DNA of 10,096 nt. Source: an uncultured Lachnospiraceae bacterium (lineage in GTDB: Bacteria > Bacillota > Clostridia > Lachnospirales > Lachnospiraceae). Each line of letters opens with the position of its first letter. The first letter of the stretch is position 1. Where the stretch lies: the NCBI GenBank assembly GCA_947177465.1, contig CAMWUP010000054.1:1-10096 (forward strand), read 5' to 3'. The notes beneath the pieces were generated by a model, which did not search any database, had not been told where the DNA came from, and saw nothing but the letters and a program-made list of their open reading frames with translations. Position numbers and translations under genes: made by a program. Shown here piece by piece: positions 1 through 5,082 of this stretch.

Positions 1-86
1 ATATAAAAGTGCTGCTCATATGGCTGTTTATTGTGGTATTGCTTTGTTTCGTGATAAAAAGAAAAAGTGCAGGAGGTAAATTATGA
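1..86 (+). CDS. 3' end of a membrane protein (partial, C-terminal membrane segment)
   Basis: Only the last 27 codons are present, read in frame 3 and ending at the TGA at 84-86. They encode a strongly hydrophobic stretch (IKVLLIWLFIVVLLCFV) followed by a basic tail (IKRKSAGGKL), as expected for a C-terminal transmembrane helix with its end in the cytoplasm. The stop overlaps the ATG of the next gene in an ATGA arrangement, which suggests translational coupling and one operon. Frame 2 is also open here but encodes no recognisable pattern. The rest of the gene lies before the window, so no family can be named. The C-terminal membrane segment resembles the layout of the 226-aa protein at 2248-2928, but this short fragment cannot show homology. 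Confidence 0.55.
   Translation, partial: IKVLLIWLFIVVLLCFVIKRKSAGGKL
71..76 (+). promoter_or_regulatory. Ribosome binding site AGGAGG
   Basis: A consensus Shine-Dalgarno AGGAGG lies 6 nt before the ATG at 83. It sits inside the last codons of the upstream reading frame, so the 133-aa gene has its own strong initiation signal besides any coupling. Confidence 0.8.
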
Positions 87-484
87 AATGGTTAAAAAGA
101 ACAGGACTGGCGCTTTTGTTTTTGCCAGTTATCGTAATAACAATTTATATATTATATGATATTTTTGGCATGTGTGTAAATCATATTGCGACAGGGCGGC
201 AGACAAATAAATTGCAGGTAAATCTGGAAAAGGAAATTCCTGACATTGAGATTATAAGTGTATACTCGGAAACGGGAAACACATCAGGAACAGGAAATCA
301 TGTGGATTGTTTGTCTGCTATCGTATTTTCAACAAAAATGCAGGAATCTGAAATCGTGAATAAAATGTCGGCATACTATGAGTTTGATGAATGGAAATGT
401 TATGTATATCAAACAGAGGATGGAAATTACTTATTTTACCTAAATACGTCAGCTCCGTTTGTTGATAATATAGTAGGACATTAA
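83..484 (+). CDS. Small membrane-anchored protein of unknown function (133 aa)
   Basis: I do not recognise a named family. The protein starts with a basic stretch (MKWLKR), then one hydrophobic helix at about residues 8-29, without a lipobox or a clear signal-peptidase site. It is therefore probably a type II anchored protein with about 100 residues outside the membrane. The exposed part contains a polar Ser/Thr/Gly/Asn segment around residues 61-78 (SETGNTSGTGNHVDCLS) and a Tyr/Phe-rich end. Two cysteines (76 and 106) could pair. The start follows a perfect AGGAGG and overlaps the previous stop by 4 bp. The gene is AT-rich, about 34% GC by hand count over 121-480, against about 50% or more in sampled lines of pyrF and the alpha-galactosidase. 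That could reflect acquisition, or simply a fast-evolving small gene. Confidence 0.7.
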   Translation: MKWLKRTGLALLFLPVIVITIYILYDIFGMCVNHIATGRQTNKLQVNLEKEIPDIEIISVYSETGNTSGTGNHVDCLSAIVFSTKMQESEIVNKMSAYYEFDEWKCYVYQTEDGNYLFYLNTSAPFVDNIVGH

Positions 485-495
485 TGTGATTTGGG

Positions 496-502
496 AAAGG
501 AG
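496..502 (+). promoter_or_regulatory. Ribosome binding site AAAGGAG that fixes the start at 509
   Basis: AAAGGAG lies 6 nt before the ATG at 509. An in-frame TTG at 491 would place this element inside the coding sequence, so 509 is the preferred start. Confidence 0.8.
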
Positions 503-508
503 TACGGG

Positions 509-1375
509 ATGACAAAAGAGGAGAGAGTGATACGGTATTTTGAGCTGGCTTCCACGCCGGAATACCTGCCTTACGATACCGGTGATTTGCGGGAGGAACT
601 GGATATAACCGAGGAAGATATTTCGGGCTATCGGCAGAAACTGGAGAGCGAATTAAGCTACAGGCCTGTGGAAAAGCGGGATATTGTTGTAAAGCAGGTC
701 ATAAAGCCTGCGCTTAAAAAATGCGGCTTTTCCACCTCGGGCTTGGACTGGCGGCGAGAAACAGAAGATGCATATATAATTATCCATATGCAAAATTCGC
801 AATGTAATGATATTGCAAACGGGGCAGGTTTTCGTTTTTACATCAGCGCGTCTAAAAAGGATGAAATCAGGGAGAAGCTTTCAGACCAGTGGATGTACAA
901 TCAGGGGCTTGATTTGAAGCAGTTTGACTTTCTGCCGTATTGCGGCATGCTTTCCCCTTATTATTCCGGTGATATGTATAAAATCGACGGTTATAAAGAC
1001 TATCTTCCCACGGATACGCCGATAGAAGATATCTGCAGGCAGATAGGAGAAGATTTTGAAACCTATATCCTGCCTCCGTTATGCGCGCTTACCTCTTATG
1101 AGGATTTTCAAAAACTGCGCTCGGACAAACTTAAGCGGTACAAGGATAAGGAGATACGGCTGCTGCGGTATTACCATGCGGCACAGACAAATGCCTGCGA
1201 GCTGTCGGGAATCGGTTATCACATGCTTGTGAATTTGAGGAAGGTGTTGGAACTGGATGTCAGGGATATTGAATCGCATTTGGAATGGCTTACAATATGC
1301 AGGGAAAATTCCCGCTTTACAAAGCTTGACGCCACAGAGCTTGCCATAAGAGTCTCCAAAGAGGAAAGGGAATAA
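509..1375 (+). CDS. Cytoplasmic protein with a DUF4304-like segment (288 aa)
   Basis: No signal peptide or membrane segment is visible, so the product is probably cytoplasmic. Residues 1-50 look like a helical N-terminal region. From about residue 56 to 115 the pattern resembles the DUF4304 family: a helix ending in KPALKKCGF, then a WRRE strand, a hydrophobic strand (AYIIIHMQNS) and a second strand (GFRFYISAS). That family has no established biochemical role; I made the match from memory of its pattern, not from a search. The C-terminal half (about 175-288) is charged and helical, with no motif I know. The gene follows the 133-aa gene by 24 bp and precedes the next by about 50 bp, in the same direction, so co-transcription is likely. 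It is an open frame without disruption. Confidence 0.75.
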   Translation: MTKEERVIRYFELASTPEYLPYDTGDLREELDITEEDISGYRQKLESELSYRPVEKRDIVVKQVIKPALKKCGFSTSGLDWRRETEDAYIIIHMQNSQCNDIANGAGFRFYISASKKDEIREKLSDQWMYNQGLDLKQFDFLPYCGMLSPYYSGDMYKIDGYKDYLPTDTPIEDICRQIGEDFETYILPPLCALTSYEDFQKLRSDKLKRYKDKEIRLLRYYHAAQTNACELSGIGYHMLVNLRKVLELDVRDIESHLEWLTICRENSRFTKLDATELAIRVSKEERE

Positions 1376-1410
1376 AAATAGTGTGGGAAAGCGGAATGTT
1401 CCTCAGAGAA

Positions 1411-1416
1411 AGGGAG
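1411..1416 (+). promoter_or_regulatory. Ribosome binding site AGGGAG supporting the TTG start at 1426
   Basis: AGGGAG lies 9 nt before an in-frame TTG at 1426. The resulting N terminus (SKTKKVKWLIKG) runs directly into the membrane helix. Starts at GTG 1381 or ATG 1396 are possible but add a short acidic leader before the helix. Confidence 0.5.
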
Positions 1417-1425
1417 TGTGTCGAA

Positions 1426-2235
1426 TTGTCGAAAACAAAGAAGGTGAAATGGCTCATAAAGGGCATTGCACTATTTCTTATTACTTTATTTGTAGGATAC
1501 CATATGTATTGTAGAATGCACGTAGAAACCAAATATGAATGTACGGTATTACATAGTGCTGCGCGAATGTTGGATACGGAATATTTAAGCAGATTATATC
1601 ACGATGAAAAAGCGCTTTTAGGACAAGGCAGCGCCGCGGACTATATATTCTATCTGGAAGACGAAGGGGTAAGGGAAAACCATGTATTTGCTGCGATTAT
1701 GCATGAAATGTGGGAAGAATTGGGGGAAGGAAGAGAAATCAGGAATGTAGCATATGAGGAGGATGTGCAAAAGATACCGATGGCTGATGTCGTACGTGCA
1801 AATCGTGAACAGGATAAAGAATGTGCGGAAGCGTATTTTTATCTGCTTGAGGGAGAATGGGTTGCGGCGGAATATGCAGGCACCATAAGAGATTTGCATT
1901 TTGAGGAAGCAGGAGAAGAGGCGTATCAGGAGAAACTGCAGGAATATACCGATGAGGTCATAGAGAAATATTTGGGCAGTGAATATCGTGTTGAAATGGA
2001 CAACCTGCTTTATTTTGGGCCTTATACAGATTTGAGTTTTATTCTGGAGGACGATGATATGCTATTCAACGTAACAAGATTTATTGCCGGAGAATTTATC
2101 ACGATAACGCCGCCCTATATTGGATTATCTGCACATTTGGCAGATAAAGAGGAATGGTATCGGTTTATTATAGACGCAGATGGCACTATTCTGATAGAGA
2201 TAGAATATCGTTTTTTCAGGCTGGAAAAGAAATAG
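1426..2235 (+). CDS. Membrane-anchored protein of unknown function (269 aa, TTG start)
   Basis: I do not recognise a family. With the TTG start the protein has a lysine-rich N terminus and one hydrophobic helix at about residues 9-28 (WLIKGIALFLITLFVGY), with no lipobox. About 240 residues then follow, probably on the outer face of the membrane. That domain is acidic and rich in Glu and Tyr, with a helical first half and a second half richer in aromatic strand-like stretches (LLYFGPYTDLSFIL, FITITPPYIGLSAH). A GTG at 1381, preceded by a GA-rich stretch at 1361-1369, is an alternative start that would give 284 aa. It sits about 50 bp after the DUF4304-like gene and 12 bp before the 226-aa gene, so it is probably part of the same transcript. 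Existence as a gene is likely; its role is unknown. Confidence 0.7.
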   Translation: MSKTKKVKWLIKGIALFLITLFVGYHMYCRMHVETKYECTVLHSAARMLDTEYLSRLYHDEKALLGQGSAADYIFYLEDEGVRENHVFAAIMHEMWEELGEGREIRNVAYEEDVQKIPMADVVRANREQDKECAEAYFYLLEGEWVAAEYAGTIRDLHFEEAGEEAYQEKLQEYTDEVIEKYLGSEYRVEMDNLLYFGPYTDLSFILEDDDMLFNVTRFIAGEFITITPPYIGLSAHLADKEEWYRFIIDADGTILIEIEYRFFRLEKK

Positions 2236-2247
2236 AGGAGAATATAA

Positions 2248-2928
2248 ATGAAAAGAACCGGCATACTGCTTCTTCTGCTTACCCTTTTTATCTTATTCTT
2301 TTATATCCTGTTTCCGAAAAACTTAGGTGGGAACTCGCCCGTATGGGAACTGCAGGAGCGCTTTTTTGATGAGGCATATGGCGGACTGCGCGCAGAGTAT
2401 TTTATTTCCATGCGTATGCAAAAAATGTGGCATGAGCAGGATAGCATTTTTTATATTTGGAACGACCACGATGCTTTTAGAATGACAGAGGTTTATTTAA
2501 AAGTGGACAAAAAAATTGCAGATAACTGTAAAATAAAAACCTCCGGCATGATTGAGTGGCAGCGGTATGATTTGCATATGCTTATCAGTGCCGACACGCT
2601 GACGGATGCACCGATTTGTATTACAAAAGGATTTTGGGAATACAATCTGGAGCAGACGGAGGAGTCCGTAAGAGAGCTGGAAGCCGCAGAAGAAATCGAT
2701 GCGCAGGCGCTTTTGGACACGGTCCTCCTTATCCGCAGGGAGTACAGGGAAGCGCTGTATAGAATCAGCGGGGCGGAATACCGGAAGGTTTGTGCAGGAA
2801 TAAAAAAAGCGATTATCGGTTTAATTGCTGTGTGGGCAATCTATCTTTTGACATGGGGTACTGTAGAAATGGTAAAAAGAAATTATCAGAGGAAAGTGGA
2901 TGAAGCCATGAAAGACTTTATAGAATAG
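2248..2928 (+). CDS. Two-pass membrane protein of unknown function (226 aa)
   Basis: No family is recognised. The protein begins MKRTG and has a first hydrophobic helix at about residues 5-22, then a soluble region of about 165 residues rich in Trp and Tyr, and a second helix at about 187-208 (KAIIGLIAVWAIYLLTWG). It ends in a basic and charged tail (MVKRNYQRKVDEAMKDFIE). By the positive-inside rule both ends should be cytoplasmic and the middle outside. A Glu-rich helix at about 135-175 precedes the second membrane segment and may form a stalk or coiled coil. A GAGGAG ribosome binding site at 2235-2240 overlaps the upstream stop codon and sits 7 nt before the ATG, so translation is probably linked to the preceding gene. 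This is the last gene of the left-hand run. Confidence 0.75.
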   Translation: MKRTGILLLLLTLFILFFYILFPKNLGGNSPVWELQERFFDEAYGGLRAEYFISMRMQKMWHEQDSIFYIWNDHDAFRMTEVYLKVDKKIADNCKIKTSGMIEWQRYDLHMLISADTLTDAPICITKGFWEYNLEQTEESVRELEAAEEIDAQALLDTVLLIRREYREALYRISGAEYRKVCAGIKKAIIGLIAVWAIYLLTWGTVEMVKRNYQRKVDEAMKDFIE

Positions 2929-2990
2929 ATAGCGACGGAGAGGATGCAGACCGGCTTTTGAGGGGCGATAAAAGGATATCACACAAAACA

Positions 2991-3020
2991 TTGCGCCATG
3001 CCCCTGTTCTATGGTACAAT
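2991..3020 (+). promoter_or_regulatory. Candidate pyrF promoter with extended -10
   Basis: TACAAT at 3015-3020 is preceded by TG at 3012-3013, giving an extended -10 element. A weak -35 (TTGCGC, 2991-2996) lies 18 nt upstream. This would give a leader of roughly 40 nt before the pyrF ATG. The leader is too short for a typical PyrR attenuator, and I see no terminator hairpin in the 140-bp gap 2929-3068. Confidence 0.45.
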
Positions 3021-3068
3021 CTGCAAAGAAGCCATTTAAAATAACAATGAGAAAGGTACGGTTACGGC

Positions 3069-4004
3069 ATGATTGAAAAACTGATAGATAAGATAAAAAA
3101 GACAAACGCTCCCATTGTGGTAGGGCTTGACCCCATGCTTGGTTATATTCCAGAGCATATCAAGGAGAAGGCTTTTGCGGAGTGCGGCGAGACGCTCTTA
3201 GGGGCGGCGGAGGCTGTCTGGCAGTACAACAAGGGGATTGTGGATGCGGTATATGATTTGATTCCGGCGGTAAAACCCCAGATTGCCATGTATGAACAGT
3301 TTGGATTAGAGGGGCTTGCCGTATTTGAAAAGACAGTGGAGTACTGTAAGGAAAAGGGGCTGATTGTCATTGGCGACGTCAAGCGCGGCGACATCGGTTC
3401 TACTTCGGAGGCTTATGCGGTAGGGCATCTCGGTACAGTTAAGGTTGGAGAACACGTCTGCAAAGGCTTTGACGAGGACTTTATCACAGTCAACCCTTAC
3501 CTTGGCTCAGATGGCATCAAGCCCTTTGTCAAGGTATGCAAGGAGGAGGATAAGGGTATTTTTGTTCTGGTCAAGACCTCTAATCCTTCCAGCGGCGAGT
3601 TTCAGGACCGTCTTGTGGACGGCAGGGCATTGTATGAACTGGTAGGGGAGAAGGTGGCTGAGTGGGGCGCGGACTGTATGGCGCCGGACGGCTCCTACAG
3701 CAATGTGGGCGCCGTAGTGGGGGCGACCTATCCCGAACAGGGCAAAATTCTGCGCAGTCTTATGCCGAAAACCTTTATTCTGGTGCCCGGGTACGGTGCA
3801 CAGGGCGGCAGGGGAGCCGATTTGGTTCACTTCTTTAACGAGGACGGGCTGGGCGCAATTATCAACTCTTCACGCGGCATCATTGCGGCATACAAACAAG
3901 AACAGTATGCTTCTTTCGGCGGCGAGCATTTTGGCGACGCCGCAAGACAGGCGGTTCTCGATATGCGTGAGGACATAGCAGGCGCGCTGGCAGGAAGGCA
4001 GTAA
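3069..4004 (+). CDS. pyrF: Orotidine 5'-phosphate decarboxylase, type 2
   Basis: The enzyme decarboxylates OMP to UMP, the last step of de novo UMP synthesis, in the cytoplasm. The 311-aa length fits the longer type-2 (PyrF) subfamily rather than the roughly 240-aa type 1. Visible signatures include VGLDP (18-22), the lysine of VKPQ (Lys69) and the catalytic DxKxxDI motif (Asp103, Lys105, Asp108). Also present are NPYLGSDG (142-149), VKTSNPSS (168-175), the phosphate-binding region VPGYGAQGG (239-247) and NSSRG (266-270). GAAAGG at 3051-3056 is a somewhat distant ribosome binding site (12 nt). No other pyr gene is in the window: the upstream genes are of unknown function and the downstream gene is on the opposite strand. 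pyrF therefore seems to be transcribed alone, from the promoter proposed at 2991-3020. The sequence is intact. Confidence 0.96.
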   Translation: MIEKLIDKIKKTNAPIVVGLDPMLGYIPEHIKEKAFAECGETLLGAAEAVWQYNKGIVDAVYDLIPAVKPQIAMYEQFGLEGLAVFEKTVEYCKEKGLIVIGDVKRGDIGSTSEAYAVGHLGTVKVGEHVCKGFDEDFITVNPYLGSDGIKPFVKVCKEEDKGIFVLVKTSNPSSGEFQDRLVDGRALYELVGEKVAEWGADCMAPDGSYSNVGAVVGATYPEQGKILRSLMPKTFILVPGYGAQGGRGADLVHFFNEDGLGAIINSSRGIIAAYKQEQYASFGGEHFGDAARQAVLDMREDIAGALAGRQ

Positions 4005-4009
4005 GCTTA
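4002..4009. other. Palindrome TAAGCTTA holding both convergent stop codons
   Basis: The pyrF stop (TAA, 4002-4004) and the regulator stop (TAA on the - strand, 4007-4009) are separated by only GC and together form an 8-bp palindrome. No U-tract hairpin fits between the genes. A weak 6-bp stem (3987-3992 with 4014-4019, one wobble pair, 21-nt loop) surrounds the junction but is not a convincing terminator. Confidence 0.6.
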
Positions 4010-4849
4010 TTTGTGCCGGTTTCGCCATTCCCTTGGGGAAATCCCATAGACAGTTTTAAATGCACGCGAAAAATGAAGCTGATTTTCATATCCGACAGCA
4101 GAGCCGATTTCTGCGATGGATAAGGAGGTCAGCTTTAATAATTCTGTAGCCTTTACCATTCGGTAATTCATCAAAAATTCCTGTGGAGAGCGTCCTATGG
4201 AGTTTCGGAAAATTTTCCCAAAATAGCTTCGGTTGATACCGCAGACAGCGGCGATATCTTCTATGGTGATATTGTTCTGAAAATTCTGCTCAATATAGTT
4301 GATGGCTTCTTTCATGTAATAGTCGCTCATTTTACTGCTTTGCACCGGTACGGTTATCTTTGCGGACTGGGTCAGATAATCCAGAAAGAGGTAGAGATGT
4401 CCGATGAGATGAAAGGGCGTCTCCCTGGCGTGATGAATAATGTACAGCATTTCGTTCATCATCTGTTCGCGCGTATCCTTGGAGTGCGGGCGGTATACGG
4501 GGGCGTTTGGGGAAAGCCCTGTCAAATCCAAAGCCTCTTTTACCCGCAGGCCGTCAAATTCAATCCACACATATTCCCATGGAAGCGTCTTATCGGCAAA
4601 ATAGGTATTGATCTGCCCGGGAAAAATCAAAAAACCCTGTCCGCTCTTGATATGGTAAGTCTGTGTTTCGCCTTTGGCATTGTCCGCCATAAGCGTACCG
4701 GTGCCAGAGATTATATAGTGGAACAGGTAATGGTTTCTTGTGACGGGACCGAAAGAATGTCCCGGTTCGCACTGCTCATAGCCATATTGGTACATGCTCA
4801 AATCAATAAAATTCTCATTGGGAAATATGTAGAAAAAAGTATTGTTCAT
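4007..4849 (-). CDS. AraC-family transcriptional regulator with cupin sensor domain (MsmR/RafR-like)
   Basis: A 280-aa two-domain regulator. Residues about 20-110 look like an AraC-type cupin ligand-binding domain (HYIISGTGTL, GFLIFPGQINTYF, WEYVWIEFDG). Residues about 178-278 form the DNA-binding domain with two helix-turn-helix units: ITIEDIAAVCGINRSYFGKIF (about 194-214) and LSIAEIGSAVGYENQLHFSR (243-262). The domain ends in the usual family signature GISPREWR. AAGGAG (complement of 4856-4861) sits 6 nt before the ATG. The gene is divergent from an alpha-galactoside transport and hydrolysis operon, the arrangement seen for MsmR and RafR in streptococci. It therefore probably activates that operon when a galactoside or breakdown product binds the cupin domain. 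The target and effector are inferred from position only. Confidence 0.93.
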   Translation of the reverse strand: MNNTFFYIFPNENFIDLSMYQYGYEQCEPGHSFGPVTRNHYLFHYIISGTGTLMADNAKGETQTYHIKSGQGFLIFPGQINTYFADKTLPWEYVWIEFDGLRVKEALDLTGLSPNAPVYRPHSKDTREQMMNEMLYIIHHARETPFHLIGHLYLFLDYLTQSAKITVPVQSSKMSDYYMKEAINYIEQNFQNNITIEDIAAVCGINRSYFGKIFRNSIGRSPQEFLMNYRMVKATELLKLTSLSIAEIGSAVGYENQLHFSRAFKTVYGISPREWRNRHK

Positions 4850-4892
4850 CTGCAGCTCCTTTCATTGGAATGTACAAGTTGCACAATTTGAT

Positions 4893-4915
4893 TTGCAGAA
4901 ACCGGCGTTTCGCAA
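4893..4915. repeat. Dyad TTGC-A-GAAAC-CGGC-GTTTC-GCAA upstream of the regulator
   Basis: Arms GAAAC (4898-4902) and GTTTC (4907-4911) flank CGGC. The match extends outward to TTGC (4893-4896) and GCAA (4912-4915) with one unpaired A at 4897. It lies 44-66 nt before the regulator ATG and is followed by another palindrome, GCAATTGC (4912-4919). It could be an operator for the regulator gene or a hairpin in its leader. It does not fit the catabolite-response (cre) spacing, and no U-tract follows on the regulator strand. Confidence 0.5.
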
Positions 4916-4941
4916 TTGCCTAGAATATACCAAAATGCGTC

Positions 4942-4951
4942 ATCATATGAT
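4942..4951. repeat. Perfect 10-bp palindrome ATCATATGAT
   Basis: A self-complementary 10-mer near the middle of the divergent intergenic region. Short AT-rich palindromes occur by chance, so a binding function is only possible. Confidence 0.35.
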
Positions 4952-4954
4952 AGT

Positions 4955-5005
4955 ATAGCACAAAAAATAGCATTGTGGTATAAAAAATGAAAAACAGTGC
5001 TATTT
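4955..5005. promoter_or_regulatory. Candidate regulator-binding sites: repeated AATAGCA half-sites
   Basis: AAATAGCATTGT (4965-4976) and ACAGTGCTATTT (4994-5005) form an inverted repeat matching at 11 of 12 positions, with 17 bp between the arms. A third partial copy, TATAGCAC (4954-4961), lies 12 bp upstream of the first in direct orientation. The last arm ends where the -35 region of the operon promoter would lie (about 5004-5009). That is the usual location for an activator touching RNA polymerase. The divergent AraC-type protein is the obvious candidate binder; this is inferred from position and symmetry. Confidence 0.5.
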
Positions 5006-5023
5006 ATTAGTTGCAAATTGGTA

Positions 5024-5032
5024 TGTTAAAAT
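5024..5032 (+). promoter_or_regulatory. Candidate extended -10 of the sugar operon promoter
   Basis: TG at 5024-5025, one base, then TAAAAT (5027-5032) make an extended -10 element about 50 nt before the lipoprotein ATG. No good -35 hexamer lies 16-18 nt upstream (the region reads TTATTA). TTGCAA at 5011-5016 is too close. A weak -35 fits an activator-dependent promoter. Confidence 0.45.
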
Positions 5033-5041
5033 GGATTTAAC
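5025..5041. repeat. Inverted repeat GTTAAA-N5-TTTAAC over the -10 and start region
   Basis: Perfect 6-bp arms (5025-5030 and 5036-5041) separated by ATGGA. The repeat covers the proposed -10 element and the likely transcription start, the usual position for a repressor operator. It does not match the cre consensus well. Confidence 0.4.
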
Positions 5042-5069
5042 GTAAAAAACGAAACTGAATTTTATTGAG

Positions 5070-5074
5070 AGGAG
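5070..5074 (+). promoter_or_regulatory. Ribosome binding site AGGAG that fixes the start at 5083
   Basis: AGGAG lies 8 nt before ATG 5083 within a purine-rich stretch. Starting at the in-frame TTG 5065 would put this site inside the gene and add residues before the lipoprotein signal. Confidence 0.75.
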
Positions 5075-5082
5075 AGGAAAGT

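Noticed and set aside
491..508. TTG start at 491 for the DUF4304-like gene
   Set aside because: The ribosome binding site AAAGGAG (496-502) would be inside the coding region. ATG 509 is spaced correctly from it.
2959..3004. GGGGC...GCCCC pairing between the left-hand genes and pyrF as a terminator
   Set aside because: The stem is only 5 bp with a loop of more than 30 nt and no U-tract, so it does not resemble an intrinsic terminator.
4340..4891. 183-codon open frame on the + strand inside the AraC-family gene
   Set aside because: It is antisense to a well-supported AraC protein, including its cupin domain, lacks a good ribosome binding site and matches no family.
4893..4915. Catabolite-response element (cre) at the GAAAC/GTTTC dyad
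   Set aside because: The spacing and the flanking TG/CA positions around the central CG do not fit the 14-bp cre consensus.
5065..5082. TTG start at 5065 for the sugar-binding lipoprotein
   Set aside because: It would place the AGGAG site inside the gene and put extra acidic residues before the lipoprotein signal. ATG 5083 gives a standard signal peptide.
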